A stretch of DNA of 64,000 bases, taken from NCBI GenBank assembly GCA_019423635.1, contig JAHZBA010000008.1, positions 1 to 64,000 on the forward strand, given 5' to 3'. Position numbers and translations under genes: made by a program. Below are positions 17,340 through 26,733 of this stretch, piece by piece. This stretch comes from Clostridiales bacterium. GTDB taxonomy: Bacteria; Bacillota; Clostridia; Oscillospirales; Oscillospiraceae. The notes below the pieces were generated by a model. It did no database searches and had not been told where the DNA came from. It saw only the letters and a list, made by a program, of their open reading frames with translations. Position 1 is the first letter of the stretch. Every line of letters begins with the position of its first letter.

Positions 17340-17580
17340 CCCTCGACCTCCCCCACCACCAGTGACGTCGGTCACTGGTGTGTGCGCCCCTGGGGCGCAC
17401 GAGTCGGGGTATTTTCGCCACGCCGCAGCGTTTAGAAAATATGCCTGCGGCATATTTTTAGCGTAGGCCACAGCGGCTATGCCGCGAGGAGAGGCACCAT
17501 CGTGCCGCGGCGAAAATGATTTCAATTTATTTCTCCGCTTGAGGCGGAGAAACCAGGGGCTGCGGCCCCTGGACCCCTGA
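17340..17580. repeat. Palindrome-rich insert between groES and groEL
   Basis: A series of inverted repeats fills the gap 17320-17621: ACCAGTGAC/GTCACTGGT (about 17358-17378), GTGCGCCC/GGGCGCAC (about 17382-17400), AAAATATGCC/GGCATATTTT (about 17436-17458), CTCCGC/GCGGAG (about 17534-17550) and CCAGGGGC/GCCCCTGG (about 17552-17570). TATTTTCGCC and GGCGAAAATG, near 17410 and 17512, form a long-range inverted pair that could be element ends. I see no gene. The usual groES-groEL spacer is only a few tens of bases. Confidence 0.6.
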
Positions 17581-17621
17581 AGAGTTTTCTTAATTCTATC
17601 TTCTAATTGGAGGTCTTTACT

Positions 17622-19247
<1,626 letters not shown>

Positions 19248-19264
19248 TTGCCGATCCCGATTTG

Positions 19265-19303
19265 AAAAACCGGCGCCCGCTGAAAAGCAGGCGCCGGTTT
19301 TTT
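19265..19303 (+). terminator. Terminator of groESL
   Basis: Stem AAAAACCGGCGCC (19265-19277) with GGCGCCGGTTTTT (19290-19302), followed by a further T. Textbook intrinsic terminator. The remaining gap 19304-19540 shows no gene. Confidence 0.9.
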
Positions 19304-19543
19304 GACAGGAACAGGCGGAAGCGGGATCGGCACTTTGACAAATCCCCGCTCTTGGGCCGTTCAGGCCGGTTCTGCGGAAATTCAGGCCGTTTTGACCCGG
19401 GAATTTGCGGTCTCCATGAGGCCGGACAGCCTGGGAGGAGGGGGTTTGCCGCGAAAAAACCGGGTGAAAAGCTGGATGAAGCTGGAAAAAACGGACCGCC
19501 TCTCAGCAAAATAACAAACTTTACAAAAATTCTTGAAAAACCC

Positions 19544-19571
19544 TTGACATTCCTTATACATTTGCTATAAT
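19544..19571 (+). promoter_or_regulatory. Consensus promoter of the glycyl radical enzyme operon
   Basis: TTGACA (19544-19549), 16-bp spacer, TATAAT (19566-19571), with an extended -10 TG at 19563-19564. It is the strongest promoter in the window by match. Confidence 0.9.
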
Positions 19572-19575
19572 GTGA

Positions 19576-19595
19576 TTGTGCAGAATTCTGCACAA
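19576..19595. promoter_or_regulatory. 20-bp perfect palindromic operator
   Basis: TTGTGCAGAA joined to TTCTGCACAA with no spacer, starting 4 bases after the -10 box, so it covers the transcription start. A dimeric repressor bound here would block the operon. The nearby XRE-cupin regulator is the obvious candidate, but its own promoter carries a different repeat. Confidence 0.75.
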
Positions 19596-19652
19596 CAGAG
19601 CAAAATTTCGCTTCACGTCTGAACCATATTTTATAGAAGGAGTGACTGCGGT

Positions 19653-22025
19653 ATGAGTAAATTCACCAGAAACGAGCGGAATCGTTGGCGCTATGTCAAC
19701 GAAAAGCCCCAGATTTCCACCGAGCGTGCGGAGATCTGGACGGAGTCCTACAAGAAGACAGAGGGGGAGCCGGTGGCAATCCGGGCCGCCAAGGCATTCC
19801 GTGATACCTGCGAGCAGATCGGCTGCTACATCTTTGACGGCGAGCTGATCGTCGGCGCGGTGGGTGAGTTCTTCAAGTGCGGAATTCTGACGCCGGAGTT
19901 CAGCTGGATCTGGGTGGATCAGGAGATGGATCACTTCTCCGACCGGCCTCAGGACCCCTACATCATGACCGAGGAGCAGCGCCAGTTCGTGCGGGAGAAG
20001 ATCTTCCCCTACTGGAAGGGCAAGTCCCTGGAGGAGGCCTTCCTGGCCCGGCTGCCTGAGGAGACCGCCAAGATCTGCGTGGATACCGGCATCGCCGACA
20101 GCGACTCCAAGTGGCGTCAGGCGGTCGGCGAGGTGACGCCGGACTATCAGGATCAGCTGTTCCCCAAGGGCTTCGGCGGCATCAAGCGGGAGGCCGAGGA
20201 GAAGCTGGCCGCGCTGGATTACACCACCAAGGACAGCCAGGAGAAGCGGGACTTCTACAAGTCCATCATCATGGTCTGCGAGGGCATCATCACCATTGCC
20301 CACCGCTATGCGGCCAAGGCCCGGGAGATGGCGGCGGCTGAGACGGACGATGTGCGGAAGGCGGAGCTGCTGCGGATCGCGGAGAACTGCGACTACGTGC
20401 CCGAGAACCCGCCCCGCACCTTCTACGAGGCCATTCAGTTTGTCTGGTTCACCCAGTGGGGCGGCATCATCTCCGAGAACCCCCTGTCCCTGAACCCCGG
20501 CCGGTTTGACCAGTACATGTACCCCTTCTATCAGGCGGATCTGGACGCCGGGCGCATCACCGAGGATGAGGCCCAGGAGCTGATCGAGGCGTTGTGGATC
20601 AAGTATTCCACCTGGGTGTGGACCATCTCCTCCAACACCGCCGGATATTTCGCCGGTTATAACCAGTTCCAGAACCTGACCGTGGGCGGCCGGAAGTCCG
20701 ACGGCACCGACGGCACCAACGCCATCAGCTACATGGCCCTGAAGGCCACGGAGGAAGTGAAGACCCATCAGCCGGGCCTGTCCGTCCGCCTGAGCCAGAC
20801 GGCGCCCCAGAAGTTCGTGGACGCCGTGACCCACCTGATCGCCCAGGGCACCGGCTTCCCCGCCGTCCACAGCGACGAGTGCGGCTACAAGATGCTGCTG
20901 AACAACGGCTTCCCGCCGAAGGTCGCTCTGGACTGGAACAACTGCGGCTGCGTGGTTCCTCACAACCGCAAGGCCAGCGAGTGGACCGCCGCTGCCAACC
21001 TGAACTTCGGCACGGCTCTGGAGTGCGCGCTGAATCAGGGCGTACAGCGCCTGACCGGCAAGAAGGTGGGCCTGGACGAGAAGCCCGCCACCGAGTTCAA
21101 GAGCTATGAGGAAGTGGAGCAGGCCTACTATCGCCAGCTGGCCAACATCGTCAAGCACACTGCCATTGCCACCGTGGAGGCCCAGCGCCTGCACGAGGTC
21201 ATGGTGCCCCGGCCCTTCCTGTCCGCCTGCCACGAGCACTGCCTGGAGTCCGGCCATGATCTGGCCAACGGCGGCGGCGAGTACAATGTGGGCCCCGTGA
21301 TGACCGGCATCGGCCTTGGCTGCATGTCCGACGCGCTGGCTGTCATTAAGAAGCTGGTGTTCGAGGAGAAGAAGATCACCATGGAGGAGCTGCTGAAGGC
21401 CCTGGACGCCAACTGGGAGGGCTATGAGGAGCTGCACATGATGGCGAAGAACTGCCCCAAGTTCGGCAACGACGACGAGTATGTGGACTCCATCGCCAAC
21501 CGGATGTCCAACTTCTACTATGAGCAGGTCCACAGCTATCTGGACTGCAACGGCAAGCCCTTCCTCAGCGCCTTCATGGGCATCTCCAACTACATTCCCA
21601 CCGGCCGGGTGGTGGGCGCCACGCCGGACGGCCGCAAGGCCGGCGAGCCTTTGACCGAGGGCGTCTCTCCCTATGCCGGCAACGACAAGAGCACGCCTCT
21701 GGCGGCCCTGCGCTCGGCTGCGAAGATCAACCACGACATTCACTCCGGCGGCACGCTGCTGAATATGCGCCTTGGCCAGGAGCTGGTTTCCACCAAGCGG
21801 GGCCAGGCCAACCTGGGCGCGCTGCTGCAGAGCTACTTCGCCATGGGTGCCTTCCACACCCAGATCAACTGCGTCTCCAACGAGACGCTGCGGGACGCCC
21901 AGGATCATCCTGAGAACTACAAGGATCTGCTGGTCCGCGTGGCAGGCTACAGCACCCAGTGGGTCAATCTCTCCAAGGAGATGCAGGAGGCCATCATCGC
22001 CCGAAACGAGCATACCGCGTTTTAA
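19653..22025 (+). CDS. Glycyl radical enzyme, substrate unassigned
   Basis: A 790-residue pyruvate-formate-lyase superfamily enzyme. The glycyl radical loop is RVAGYSTQW with Gly765; the thiyl-radical cysteine lies in NNCGCVVPHN, most likely Cys433, with Cys431 two residues before. Lyases and dehydratases such as choline TMA-lyase, diol dehydratase and hydroxyproline dehydratase carry Cys-x-Glu here; this protein has Cys-Val-Val, so the general-base Glu is missing. Length and radical position are close to those I recall for hydroxyproline dehydratase. PFL itself, with adjacent CC, is excluded. RBS AGAAGGAG; consensus promoter and palindromic operator upstream. Its activase is two genes downstream. 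No reaction can be assigned from sequence alone. Confidence 0.88.
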   Translation: MSKFTRNERNRWRYVNEKPQISTERAEIWTESYKKTEGEPVAIRAAKAFRDTCEQIGCYIFDGELIVGAVGEFFKCGILTPEFSWIWVDQEMDHFSDRPQDPYIMTEEQRQFVREKIFPYWKGKSLEEAFLARLPEETAKICVDTGIADSDSKWRQAVGEVTPDYQDQLFPKGFGGIKREAEEKLAALDYTTKDSQEKRDFYKSIIMVCEGIITIAHRYAAKAREMAAAETDDVRKAELLRIAENCDYVPENPPRTFYEAIQFVWFTQWGGIISENPLSLNPGRFDQYMYPFYQADLDAGRITEDEAQELIEALWIKYSTWVWTISSNTAGYFAGYNQFQNLTVGGRKSDGTDGTNAISYMALKATEEVKTHQPGLSVRLSQTAPQKFVDAVTHLIAQGTGFPAVHSDECGYKMLLNNGFPPKVALDWNNCGCVVPHNRKASEWTAAANLNFGTALECALNQGVQRLTGKKVGLDEKPATEFKSYEEVEQAYYRQLANIVKHTAIATVEAQRLHEVMVPRPFLSACHEHCLESGHDLANGGGEYNVGPVMTGIGLGCMSDALAVIKKLVFEEKKITMEELLKALDANWEGYEELHMMAKNCPKFGNDDEYVDSIANRMSNFYYEQVHSYLDCNGKPFLSAFMGISNYIPTGRVVGATPDGRKAGEPLTEGVSPYAGNDKSTPLAALRSAAKINHDIHSGGTLLNMRLGQELVSTKRGQANLGALLQSYFAMGAFHTQINCVSNETLRDAQDHPENYKDLLVRVAGYSTQWVNLSKEMQEAIIARNEHTAF

Positions 22026-22068
22026 GAACCTGCGCGCATAACCTCAGACGCAGTCTGAACGGGGTTTT

Positions 22069-22095
22069 TCCCGCCATACCCTGTGTATGGCGGGA
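22069..22095 (+). other. Intercistronic hairpin after the glycyl radical enzyme gene
   Basis: Perfect 11-bp stem TCCCGCCATAC / GTATGGCGGGA with loop CCTGT, not followed by a U-run. A second hairpin, CACATCC-N6-GGATGTG (22160-22179), lies just before the next RBS. These could stabilise the upstream mRNA segment and lower expression of the peptidase and activase relative to the enzyme. Confidence 0.5.
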
Positions 22096-22209
22096 GAATT
22101 CCTCAGTTGTTCTGCGTTTTCGGCGATCCACACGGGTTCTTAACTGACATCATCACAGGCACATCCGCGGAAGGATGTGAAAAAATATGATGAACAAAGG
22201 GAGGCAGAC

Positions 22210-23370
22210 ATGACGGATCTCGAGAGAATTAAGGCGTACATTGAGAGCAAGCGCGATGAAATGGTGGAAGTCTACCGGAATGTAATTACCCAGGAGAGCT
22301 ATCACAGTGCACCGGAGGAAGTCACCAAGGTTGCCCGGCTGTTCCGCAAGTATTTCGAGGAAATCGGCTTTGTATGCAAGCTGTCCGACGTGGGAACGGA
22401 GGAGAGCGGCGCCATGCTCACCGGCATTCTGGGCGCAGAGCGGCCCGGCAAGCCCATCATTTTCGGCGGCCACATGGATACGGTGCACCCCATCGGAACC
22501 TTCCAGGATCCCTTCCACATCCAGGACGGCAAGGTATACGGCCCCGGCGTGCTGGACATGAAGGGCGGCATCGTGGTGGCGCTGTATGCCTGCAAGGCGC
22601 TGAATGAGATCGGCTATAAAGCCCGTCCCATCAAGATCTGCTTTGCGCCGGACGAGGAGAAGCTGCATAAGCACGGCAAGACCGCGGATATGTTTGTGGA
22701 CTTCTGCCGCGGCGGTGAGTTCATGCTGAACATGGAGACCGGTCTGCCCGGCGGCGACCTGTGCGTGTCCCGCAAGGGCAAGACGGAGGTGGAGATCTCC
22801 GTGGAGGGCGTCTCCGCCCACGTGGGCAACGACTTTGAGCGGGGCCGCAACGCCATCGCGGAGATGGCCCTGAAGATCACGGAGATCCAGAACCTGACGG
22901 ACATGTCCGTGGGCACCACCCTCTGCGCGGACGTGTGCAAGGGCGGCACCATCTTCGGCTCCTTCCCGGCCCATGCCGAGGTGTCCTTCGACCTGCGGGC
23001 GGTGTCCGTGGAGGAGATGGAAAAGGCCAAGCGGAAGATCGAAGAGGTCTGCGCCAAGACCTTTATCGAGGGAACCACCACGAAGCTGGAGTACACCATG
23101 GAGATTGCTCCCTTTGAGTGCACCGAGGGCGTGATGGATCTCTACCACAAGGTCCATGACATCCTGAAGGAGGACGGCTTCGGCGACTTCCCCCTCAAGC
23201 ACATCGGCGGAAGCTCCGACGCGGCCTACAGCGTCATCGCCGGCACGCCGGCCCTGTGCAGCTGCGGCATCCAGGGTGAGTGGAACCACACCACCAAGGA
23301 GTATGCGATTTTGGAGAGCCTGTTTACCCGCGCGGAGCAGTGGGCTGACGTCATCAACCACATTCGCTGA
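22210..23370 (+). CDS. M20 family metallopeptidase (carboxypeptidase G2/ArgE-like)
   Basis: A 386-residue dizinc hydrolase. Metal ligands are visible in GGHMDTVHP (His88), VLDMKGG (bridging Asp) and APDEEK (Glu pair), with a dimerisation/lid domain in the middle (starting near KGKTEVEISVEGVSAHVG). The family cleaves N-acyl, N-carbamoyl or dipeptide amide bonds of amino acids. Lying between the glycyl radical enzyme and its activase, it probably prepares or finishes that enzyme's substrate. The start at 22210 follows AAAGGGAGG; a GTG at 22177 has no RBS. It is distinct from the two tandem M20 genes at 42365-44730. Confidence 0.88.
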   Translation: MTDLERIKAYIESKRDEMVEVYRNVITQESYHSAPEEVTKVARLFRKYFEEIGFVCKLSDVGTEESGAMLTGILGAERPGKPIIFGGHMDTVHPIGTFQDPFHIQDGKVYGPGVLDMKGGIVVALYACKALNEIGYKARPIKICFAPDEEKLHKHGKTADMFVDFCRGGEFMLNMETGLPGGDLCVSRKGKTEVEISVEGVSAHVGNDFERGRNAIAEMALKITEIQNLTDMSVGTTLCADVCKGGTIFGSFPAHAEVSFDLRAVSVEEMEKAKRKIEEVCAKTFIEGTTTKLEYTMEIAPFECTEGVMDLYHKVHDILKEDGFGDFPLKHIGGSSDAAYSVIAGTPALCSCGIQGEWNHTTKEYAILESLFTRAEQWADVINHIR

Positions 23371-23483
23371 GGGTCTGACTCCGGGAGCGGCACCAAATGT
23401 GCGGCGGACCCATGACCATGGGGCTGTGGGCCCGCCGCACCGGAAAACCATCTGGCGGAATGTCCGGAAAGGAAGGGATTGCT

Positions 23484-24395
23484 ATGGAAGAGAGCAGTGT
23501 GCGCGGTCATATCGTCCAAATGCAGAATTTCTCTGTCAATGACGGGGATGGCATCCGCACCACCATCTTTTTCGCAGGCTGCCCGCTGCACTGCCAGTGG
23601 TGCGCAAACCCGGAGGGGATCACACCGCATCCCAAGGTCGCATACCGCAGCAAGCTGTGCTGCGGCTGCGGAAAGTGCGCGGAGGTCTGCCCCCAGGGCA
23701 TTGGGATCAATCTGAACACGCCGGAGGCCCGGGCGCGGTGCGTGGCGTGCGGAAAATGCGCGGAGGTCTGTCCCACCGAGGCCCGGTTTGCCTACATCAA
23801 AGAGATTACCGTGGATCAGGTGGCGGAGTCTCTGGAGCATCAGCTGCCGTTTTTCCGGCTCTCCGGCGGCGGCGTGACCCTCTCCGGCGGCGAACCCACG
23901 GCACAGCCGGCCTTTTTCAATGCCCTGACCAGCCGTCTCTATGACATGGGAGTCAGCCTGGATATGGAGACCAGCAGCTACTGCGATTTCGACACCGTGC
24001 GGCCCGGCCTGGAGCGGATGGATCTGATCTTTGCCGACATCAAGCAGATGGATGACCAGAAGCACCGCCAGTTCACCGGTGTCAGCGTCTATCCCATTTT
24101 GGAGACCATCAAGCGCTACCGGGAGCTCCCTGCCCAGGTGGTTGTCCGGGTTCCCACCATTGTAGGCGTCAATGCCGACGAGGAAAATATCCGCGCCACG
24201 GCGGCCTTTGTCCACCAGTATCTCCCCGAGGCCAAAATGGAGCTGCTGCCCTATCACCGCTACGGGGAATCCAAATATGAGGCCCTGAGCCTGCCGCTGC
24301 CGCCGCGCACGTTTGCAACACCGGACGACGCGCAGATGAAGCGGCTGCAGGAAATCATCCAGGAGGAGGGCTGCGGCCTGATCTCCTTCCGCTGA
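23484..24395 (+). CDS. Glycyl radical enzyme activating enzyme (radical SAM)
   Basis: A 303-residue activase that abstracts hydrogen from Gly765 of the partner enzyme using SAM. The radical SAM motif is CPLHCQWC (Cys33, Cys37, Cys40), followed by an inserted ferredoxin domain with two 4Fe-4S motifs (CCGCGKCAEVCP and CVACGKCAEVCP), the pattern of activases for non-PFL glycyl radical enzymes. GGGVTLSGGEP is the SAM-binding segment. The ATG at 23484 follows GGAAAGGAAGGG; earlier in-frame starts lack an RBS. The gene ends just before a terminator shared with the converging regulator. Confidence 0.93.
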   Translation: MEESSVRGHIVQMQNFSVNDGDGIRTTIFFAGCPLHCQWCANPEGITPHPKVAYRSKLCCGCGKCAEVCPQGIGINLNTPEARARCVACGKCAEVCPTEARFAYIKEITVDQVAESLEHQLPFFRLSGGGVTLSGGEPTAQPAFFNALTSRLYDMGVSLDMETSSYCDFDTVRPGLERMDLIFADIKQMDDQKHRQFTGVSVYPILETIKRYRELPAQVVVRVPTIVGVNADEENIRATAAFVHQYLPEAKMELLPYHRYGESKYEALSLPLPPRTFATPDDAQMKRLQEIIQEEGCGLISFR

Positions 24396-24401
24396 GCGCG
24401 G

Positions 24402-24432
24402 AAAAACCGGCCTCCTTGCAGAAGGGGGCCGG
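24402..24432. terminator. Terminator between activase and regulator genes
   Basis: An 11-bp stem with one G-U pair (CCGGCCTCCTT / AAGGGGGCCGG, loop GCAG) is preceded by AAAAA on the plus strand. On the minus strand this gives a hairpin plus TTTTT, an intrinsic terminator for the regulator. On the plus strand it may also end the enzyme operon. Confidence 0.75.
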
Positions 24433-24439
24433 CGGGTTC

Positions 24440-25012
24440 TCAGATTTTCCGGTAGTGAATGACGTTGGTGGCCTGAATGGGGCCGCTGCTTCGATTGCGG
24501 TAGGCATGGGGCTTGTCCGCAGCAAAGAGGATGCCGCCTCCCGCCTGGACCTGATAGACTTCCTCGCCCACCTGGACTTCCAGCGTGCCGCCGGTTACAA
24601 TGATGTACTCCATGGTGCCGGGAGCATGGGGAAGGGATTCGTTCTGCCCGCCCGGCTCCAGTTCCAGCAGCAGGATCTCAAAGTCCTGGCCGGCCTTGGC
24701 AGGGAAGAGGGGATACAGGTGGAAGTGGTTGTCCTCACTGTCCAGGGAGACGAAATCGGTCTTGTTGACCAGGATCGTCTCGGCGGTCTGCTTTTCCAGC
24801 AGCAGGGTAAAGGGAATCTGAAGGCCGATGGAGATCTTCCAGAGATTGGAGATGGAGGGACTGGTTTCTCCCCGTTCGATCTGTCCAATCAGGCTTTTGC
24901 TGACACCGGCCGCCTCTGCGAGCTGGTCCATGCTGAACCCCAGATCCTTGCGGAGTCGTTTCAGGTTCTCCGCCACAGTATCACGGATGAAATCGGTGGA
25001 CTGCTCTAACAA
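24440..25012 (-). CDS. XRE family regulator with C-terminal cupin domain
   Basis: A 190-residue one-component regulator. The N-terminal helix-turn-helix (about residues 15-70) contains MDQLAEAAGVSKSLIGQIERGETSPSI in consecutive segments; the C-terminal half is a small cupin barrel with HAPGTMEYIIVTGG and the late motif DKPHAYRN. Such proteins (SutR/PuuR type) sense a small catabolite. The TTG start is chosen because AAAGGAGAG sits 6 bases upstream. It converges on the activase gene and diverges from ridA, so it sits between the two halves of the catabolic cluster and probably controls both. Confidence 0.9.
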   Translation of the reverse strand: MLEQSTDFIRDTVAENLKRLRKDLGFSMDQLAEAAGVSKSLIGQIERGETSPSISNLWKISIGLQIPFTLLLEKQTAETILVNKTDFVSLDSEDNHFHLYPLFPAKAGQDFEILLLELEPGGQNESLPHAPGTMEYIIVTGGTLEVQVGEEVYQVQAGGGILFAADKPHAYRNRSSGPIQATNVIHYRKI

Positions 25013-25048
25013 GTGAATCTCTCCTTTGGGAATGACGGATTGAAAATG

Positions 25049-25063
25049 GTGACCAAAAGTCAC
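25049..25063. promoter_or_regulatory. Inverted repeat downstream of the regulator promoter
   Basis: GTGAC-N5-GTCAC lies about 10 bases downstream of the minus-strand -10 box of the XRE-cupin gene, in its 5' leader. Plausible autoregulatory site. Confidence 0.45.
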
Positions 25064-25073
25064 AAGCTCTTCT

Positions 25074-25102
25074 ATTATAACCATGCAAATAGGAAATGTC
25101 AA
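25074..25102 (-). promoter_or_regulatory. Consensus promoter of the XRE-cupin gene
   Basis: Minus strand TTGACA (25097-25102), 17-bp spacer, TATAAT (25074-25079). Between here and ridA (25103-25325) there is only GC-rich sequence with a small hairpin, CCGGG/CCCGG near 25144-25160; I could not find a clear plus-strand promoter. Confidence 0.85.
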
Positions 25103-25325
25103 CTGCATTTCCCTCTTTTTGCTGTTGCGGGCAAATTGGCCGTTCCGGGTTGAAGCCCGGCAAGTGCGGCCTTGCCTGCGCCGCGGTGGGCCGCAGAGCG
25201 GCCGGGCGGCGGAGTTCACAGGAGACGCACGGCACGGGGAATGTGCCGGCGGGCCTTGCCCGCCCGGAGACCCCATGAATCGGGTTTCAGGTGCGTTGAC
25301 GATAACAAGAAAGAAGGAGAATGTT

Positions 25326-25703
25326 ATGCTGAAAGTTACTTCAACCCCGGATGCACCCTCTGCAATCGGGCCCTATTCCCAGGCGATCACCGCCAATGGC
25401 TTCCTGTTCGCCTCCGGACAGGTGGCCCTGTCTCCTGAAAACGGCGAGGTGGCGGGGACCACCATTGAAGAGCAGGCCGAGCGCTGCTGCCGGAATGTGG
25501 AGGCCATTTTGAAGGCCAACGGCCTGGGCTTTGAGGACGTGGTGAAAACCACCTGCTTCCTGGCGGATATGGGCGATTTTGCGGCCTTTAACGGCGTGTA
25601 CGGGAAGTATTTCACCGGCAAGCCCGCCCGTTCCTGTGTTGCGGTGCGGGAGCTGCCCAAGAAGCTGCTGTGCGAGATTGAGATCATTGCCGCCTGCCGG
25701 TAA
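25326..25703 (+). CDS. ridA: RidA family enamine/imine deaminase
   Basis: A 125-residue YjgF/RidA protein that hydrolyses reactive 2-aminoacrylate-type enamines and imines to 2-oxo acids plus ammonia. It has the family start DAPSAIGPYSQAI, FASGQVAL, the helix EQAERCCRNVEAIL, and RSCVAVRELPK, which includes the Arg contacting the substrate carboxylate; the C-terminus is CEIEIIAA. RBS GAAGGAG. It opens the block that continues into the 2-oxoacid oxidoreductase, so it likely feeds 2-oxo acid to that enzyme rather than serving only as a general housekeeping protein. Confidence 0.93.
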   Translation: MLKVTSTPDAPSAIGPYSQAITANGFLFASGQVALSPENGEVAGTTIEEQAERCCRNVEAILKANGLGFEDVVKTTCFLADMGDFAAFNGVYGKYFTGKPARSCVAVRELPKKLLCEIEIIAACR

Positions 25704-25835
25704 GGCTTGCCGCCTGCCGGGTATTTTCAGCTGCATATGCGATACACAGTGATTAGGATGCTGCGCTGTGCTGAGGGGACCCGCAGTGGTTTGCCTCAGG
25801 GCAGATGACGGTAAACAGATCAAGGAGGAGTAAGC

Positions 25836-26414
25836 ATGAGTGAAAAAGTAGAGATCCGCTGGCACGGCCGGGGCGGCCAGGGCGCGAAAACGGCGTCCCT
25901 GCTGCTGGCGGACGCCGCCTTCAACACGGGCAAGTATGTCCAGGGCTTCCCGGAGTACGGCCCGGAGCGTATGGGGGCACCGATTACGGCGTACAACCGC
26001 ATCAGTTCGGAGCGGAGCACCGTCCACTCCAACATCTATGAGCCCGATTACGTGGTCGTGGTGGACGAGACCCTCATCTCCGCCGTGGATGTGACGGCGG
26101 GCCTGAAAAAAGAAGGGGCCATCGTCATCAACTCCGGCAAAAAGCCCGAGGAGCTGCGGCCCCTGCTCAAGGGCTACCAGGGCCGGGTGTGCACCATCGA
26201 CGCCGGCAGGATCTCCGAGGAGGAGCTGGGCAAGAACTTCCCCAACACCCCCATGCTGGCGGCCATCGTGAAGGTCAGCGGCGTGGTGGATGCCGAGGAG
26301 TTCGTCAAGGATATGGAGGCGTCCTTCAAGCATAAGTTTGCCTCCAAGCCCCAGGTCATCGAGGGCAACATGCGGGCCCTGAAACGCTCTATGGAGGAGG
26401 TACAGGAAGGATGA
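25836..26414 (+). CDS. 2-oxoacid:ferredoxin oxidoreductase, gamma subunit
   Basis: A 192-residue subunit (PorC/VorC type) of a four-subunit oxidoreductase that converts a 2-oxo acid and CoA to acyl-CoA, CO2 and reduced ferredoxin. Diagnostic segments are HGRGGQGAKTAS at the start and GFPEYGPERMGAPITAYNRIS. RBS AAGGAGGAG; its stop overlaps the next start (ATGA). Order gamma-delta-alpha-beta matches pyruvate/2-oxoisovalerate:ferredoxin oxidoreductases; sequence does not tell which 2-oxo acid is used. Confidence 0.95.
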   Translation: MSEKVEIRWHGRGGQGAKTASLLLADAAFNTGKYVQGFPEYGPERMGAPITAYNRISSERSTVHSNIYEPDYVVVVDETLISAVDVTAGLKKEGAIVINSGKKPEELRPLLKGYQGRVCTIDAGRISEEELGKNFPNTPMLAAIVKVSGVVDAEEFVKDMEASFKHKFASKPQVIEGNMRALKRSMEEVQEG

Positions 26415-26719
26415 GCCATTTAGCGAAGGACATGACCCCTCAGGTCACTTGGAAGGACATCACCCCCGGCGGCGCCATCTTTGAGGGCGGCACCTCCGAG
26501 GTTGTGGAGACCGGCGATTGGCGGACCATGAAGCCTGTGCTGGACTTTGACAAGTGCAGGCAGTGCCTGCTGTGCGCGCCGGTGTGCCCGGACATGTCCA
26601 TCCCCGTGGGGAAGGACGGCAAGCGCGGCGATTTCAACTATTTCTTCTGCAAGGGCTGCGGCATCTGCGCCAATGTCTGCCCCTTCGGGGCCATCACCAT
26701 GGTCAAGGATTCTAAGTGA
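26411..26719 (+). CDS. 2-oxoacid:ferredoxin oxidoreductase, delta subunit (2[4Fe-4S])
   Basis: A 102-residue ferredoxin-like electron-transfer subunit. Two cluster-binding motifs are visible: CRQCLLCAPVCP and CKGCGICANVCP. It overlaps the gamma gene by four bases and lies 14 bases before the alpha gene, so all four subunits are made from one mRNA. Confidence 0.95.
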   Translation: MSHLAKDMTPQVTWKDITPGGAIFEGGTSEVVETGDWRTMKPVLDFDKCRQCLLCAPVCPDMSIPVGKDGKRGDFNYFFCKGCGICANVCPFGAITMVKDSK

Positions 26720-26733
26720 GGGGGTAGAATAAA

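Noticed and set aside
19554..22013. Antisense open frame of 819 codons opposite the glycyl radical enzyme
   Set aside because: A shadow of the real gene caused by high third-position GC; no RBS or recognisable domains.
25083..25325. Upstream extension of RidA by 81 residues
   Set aside because: RidA proteins are about 125 residues and start near the DAPSAIGPYSQAI segment; GAAGGAG supports the ATG at 25326.
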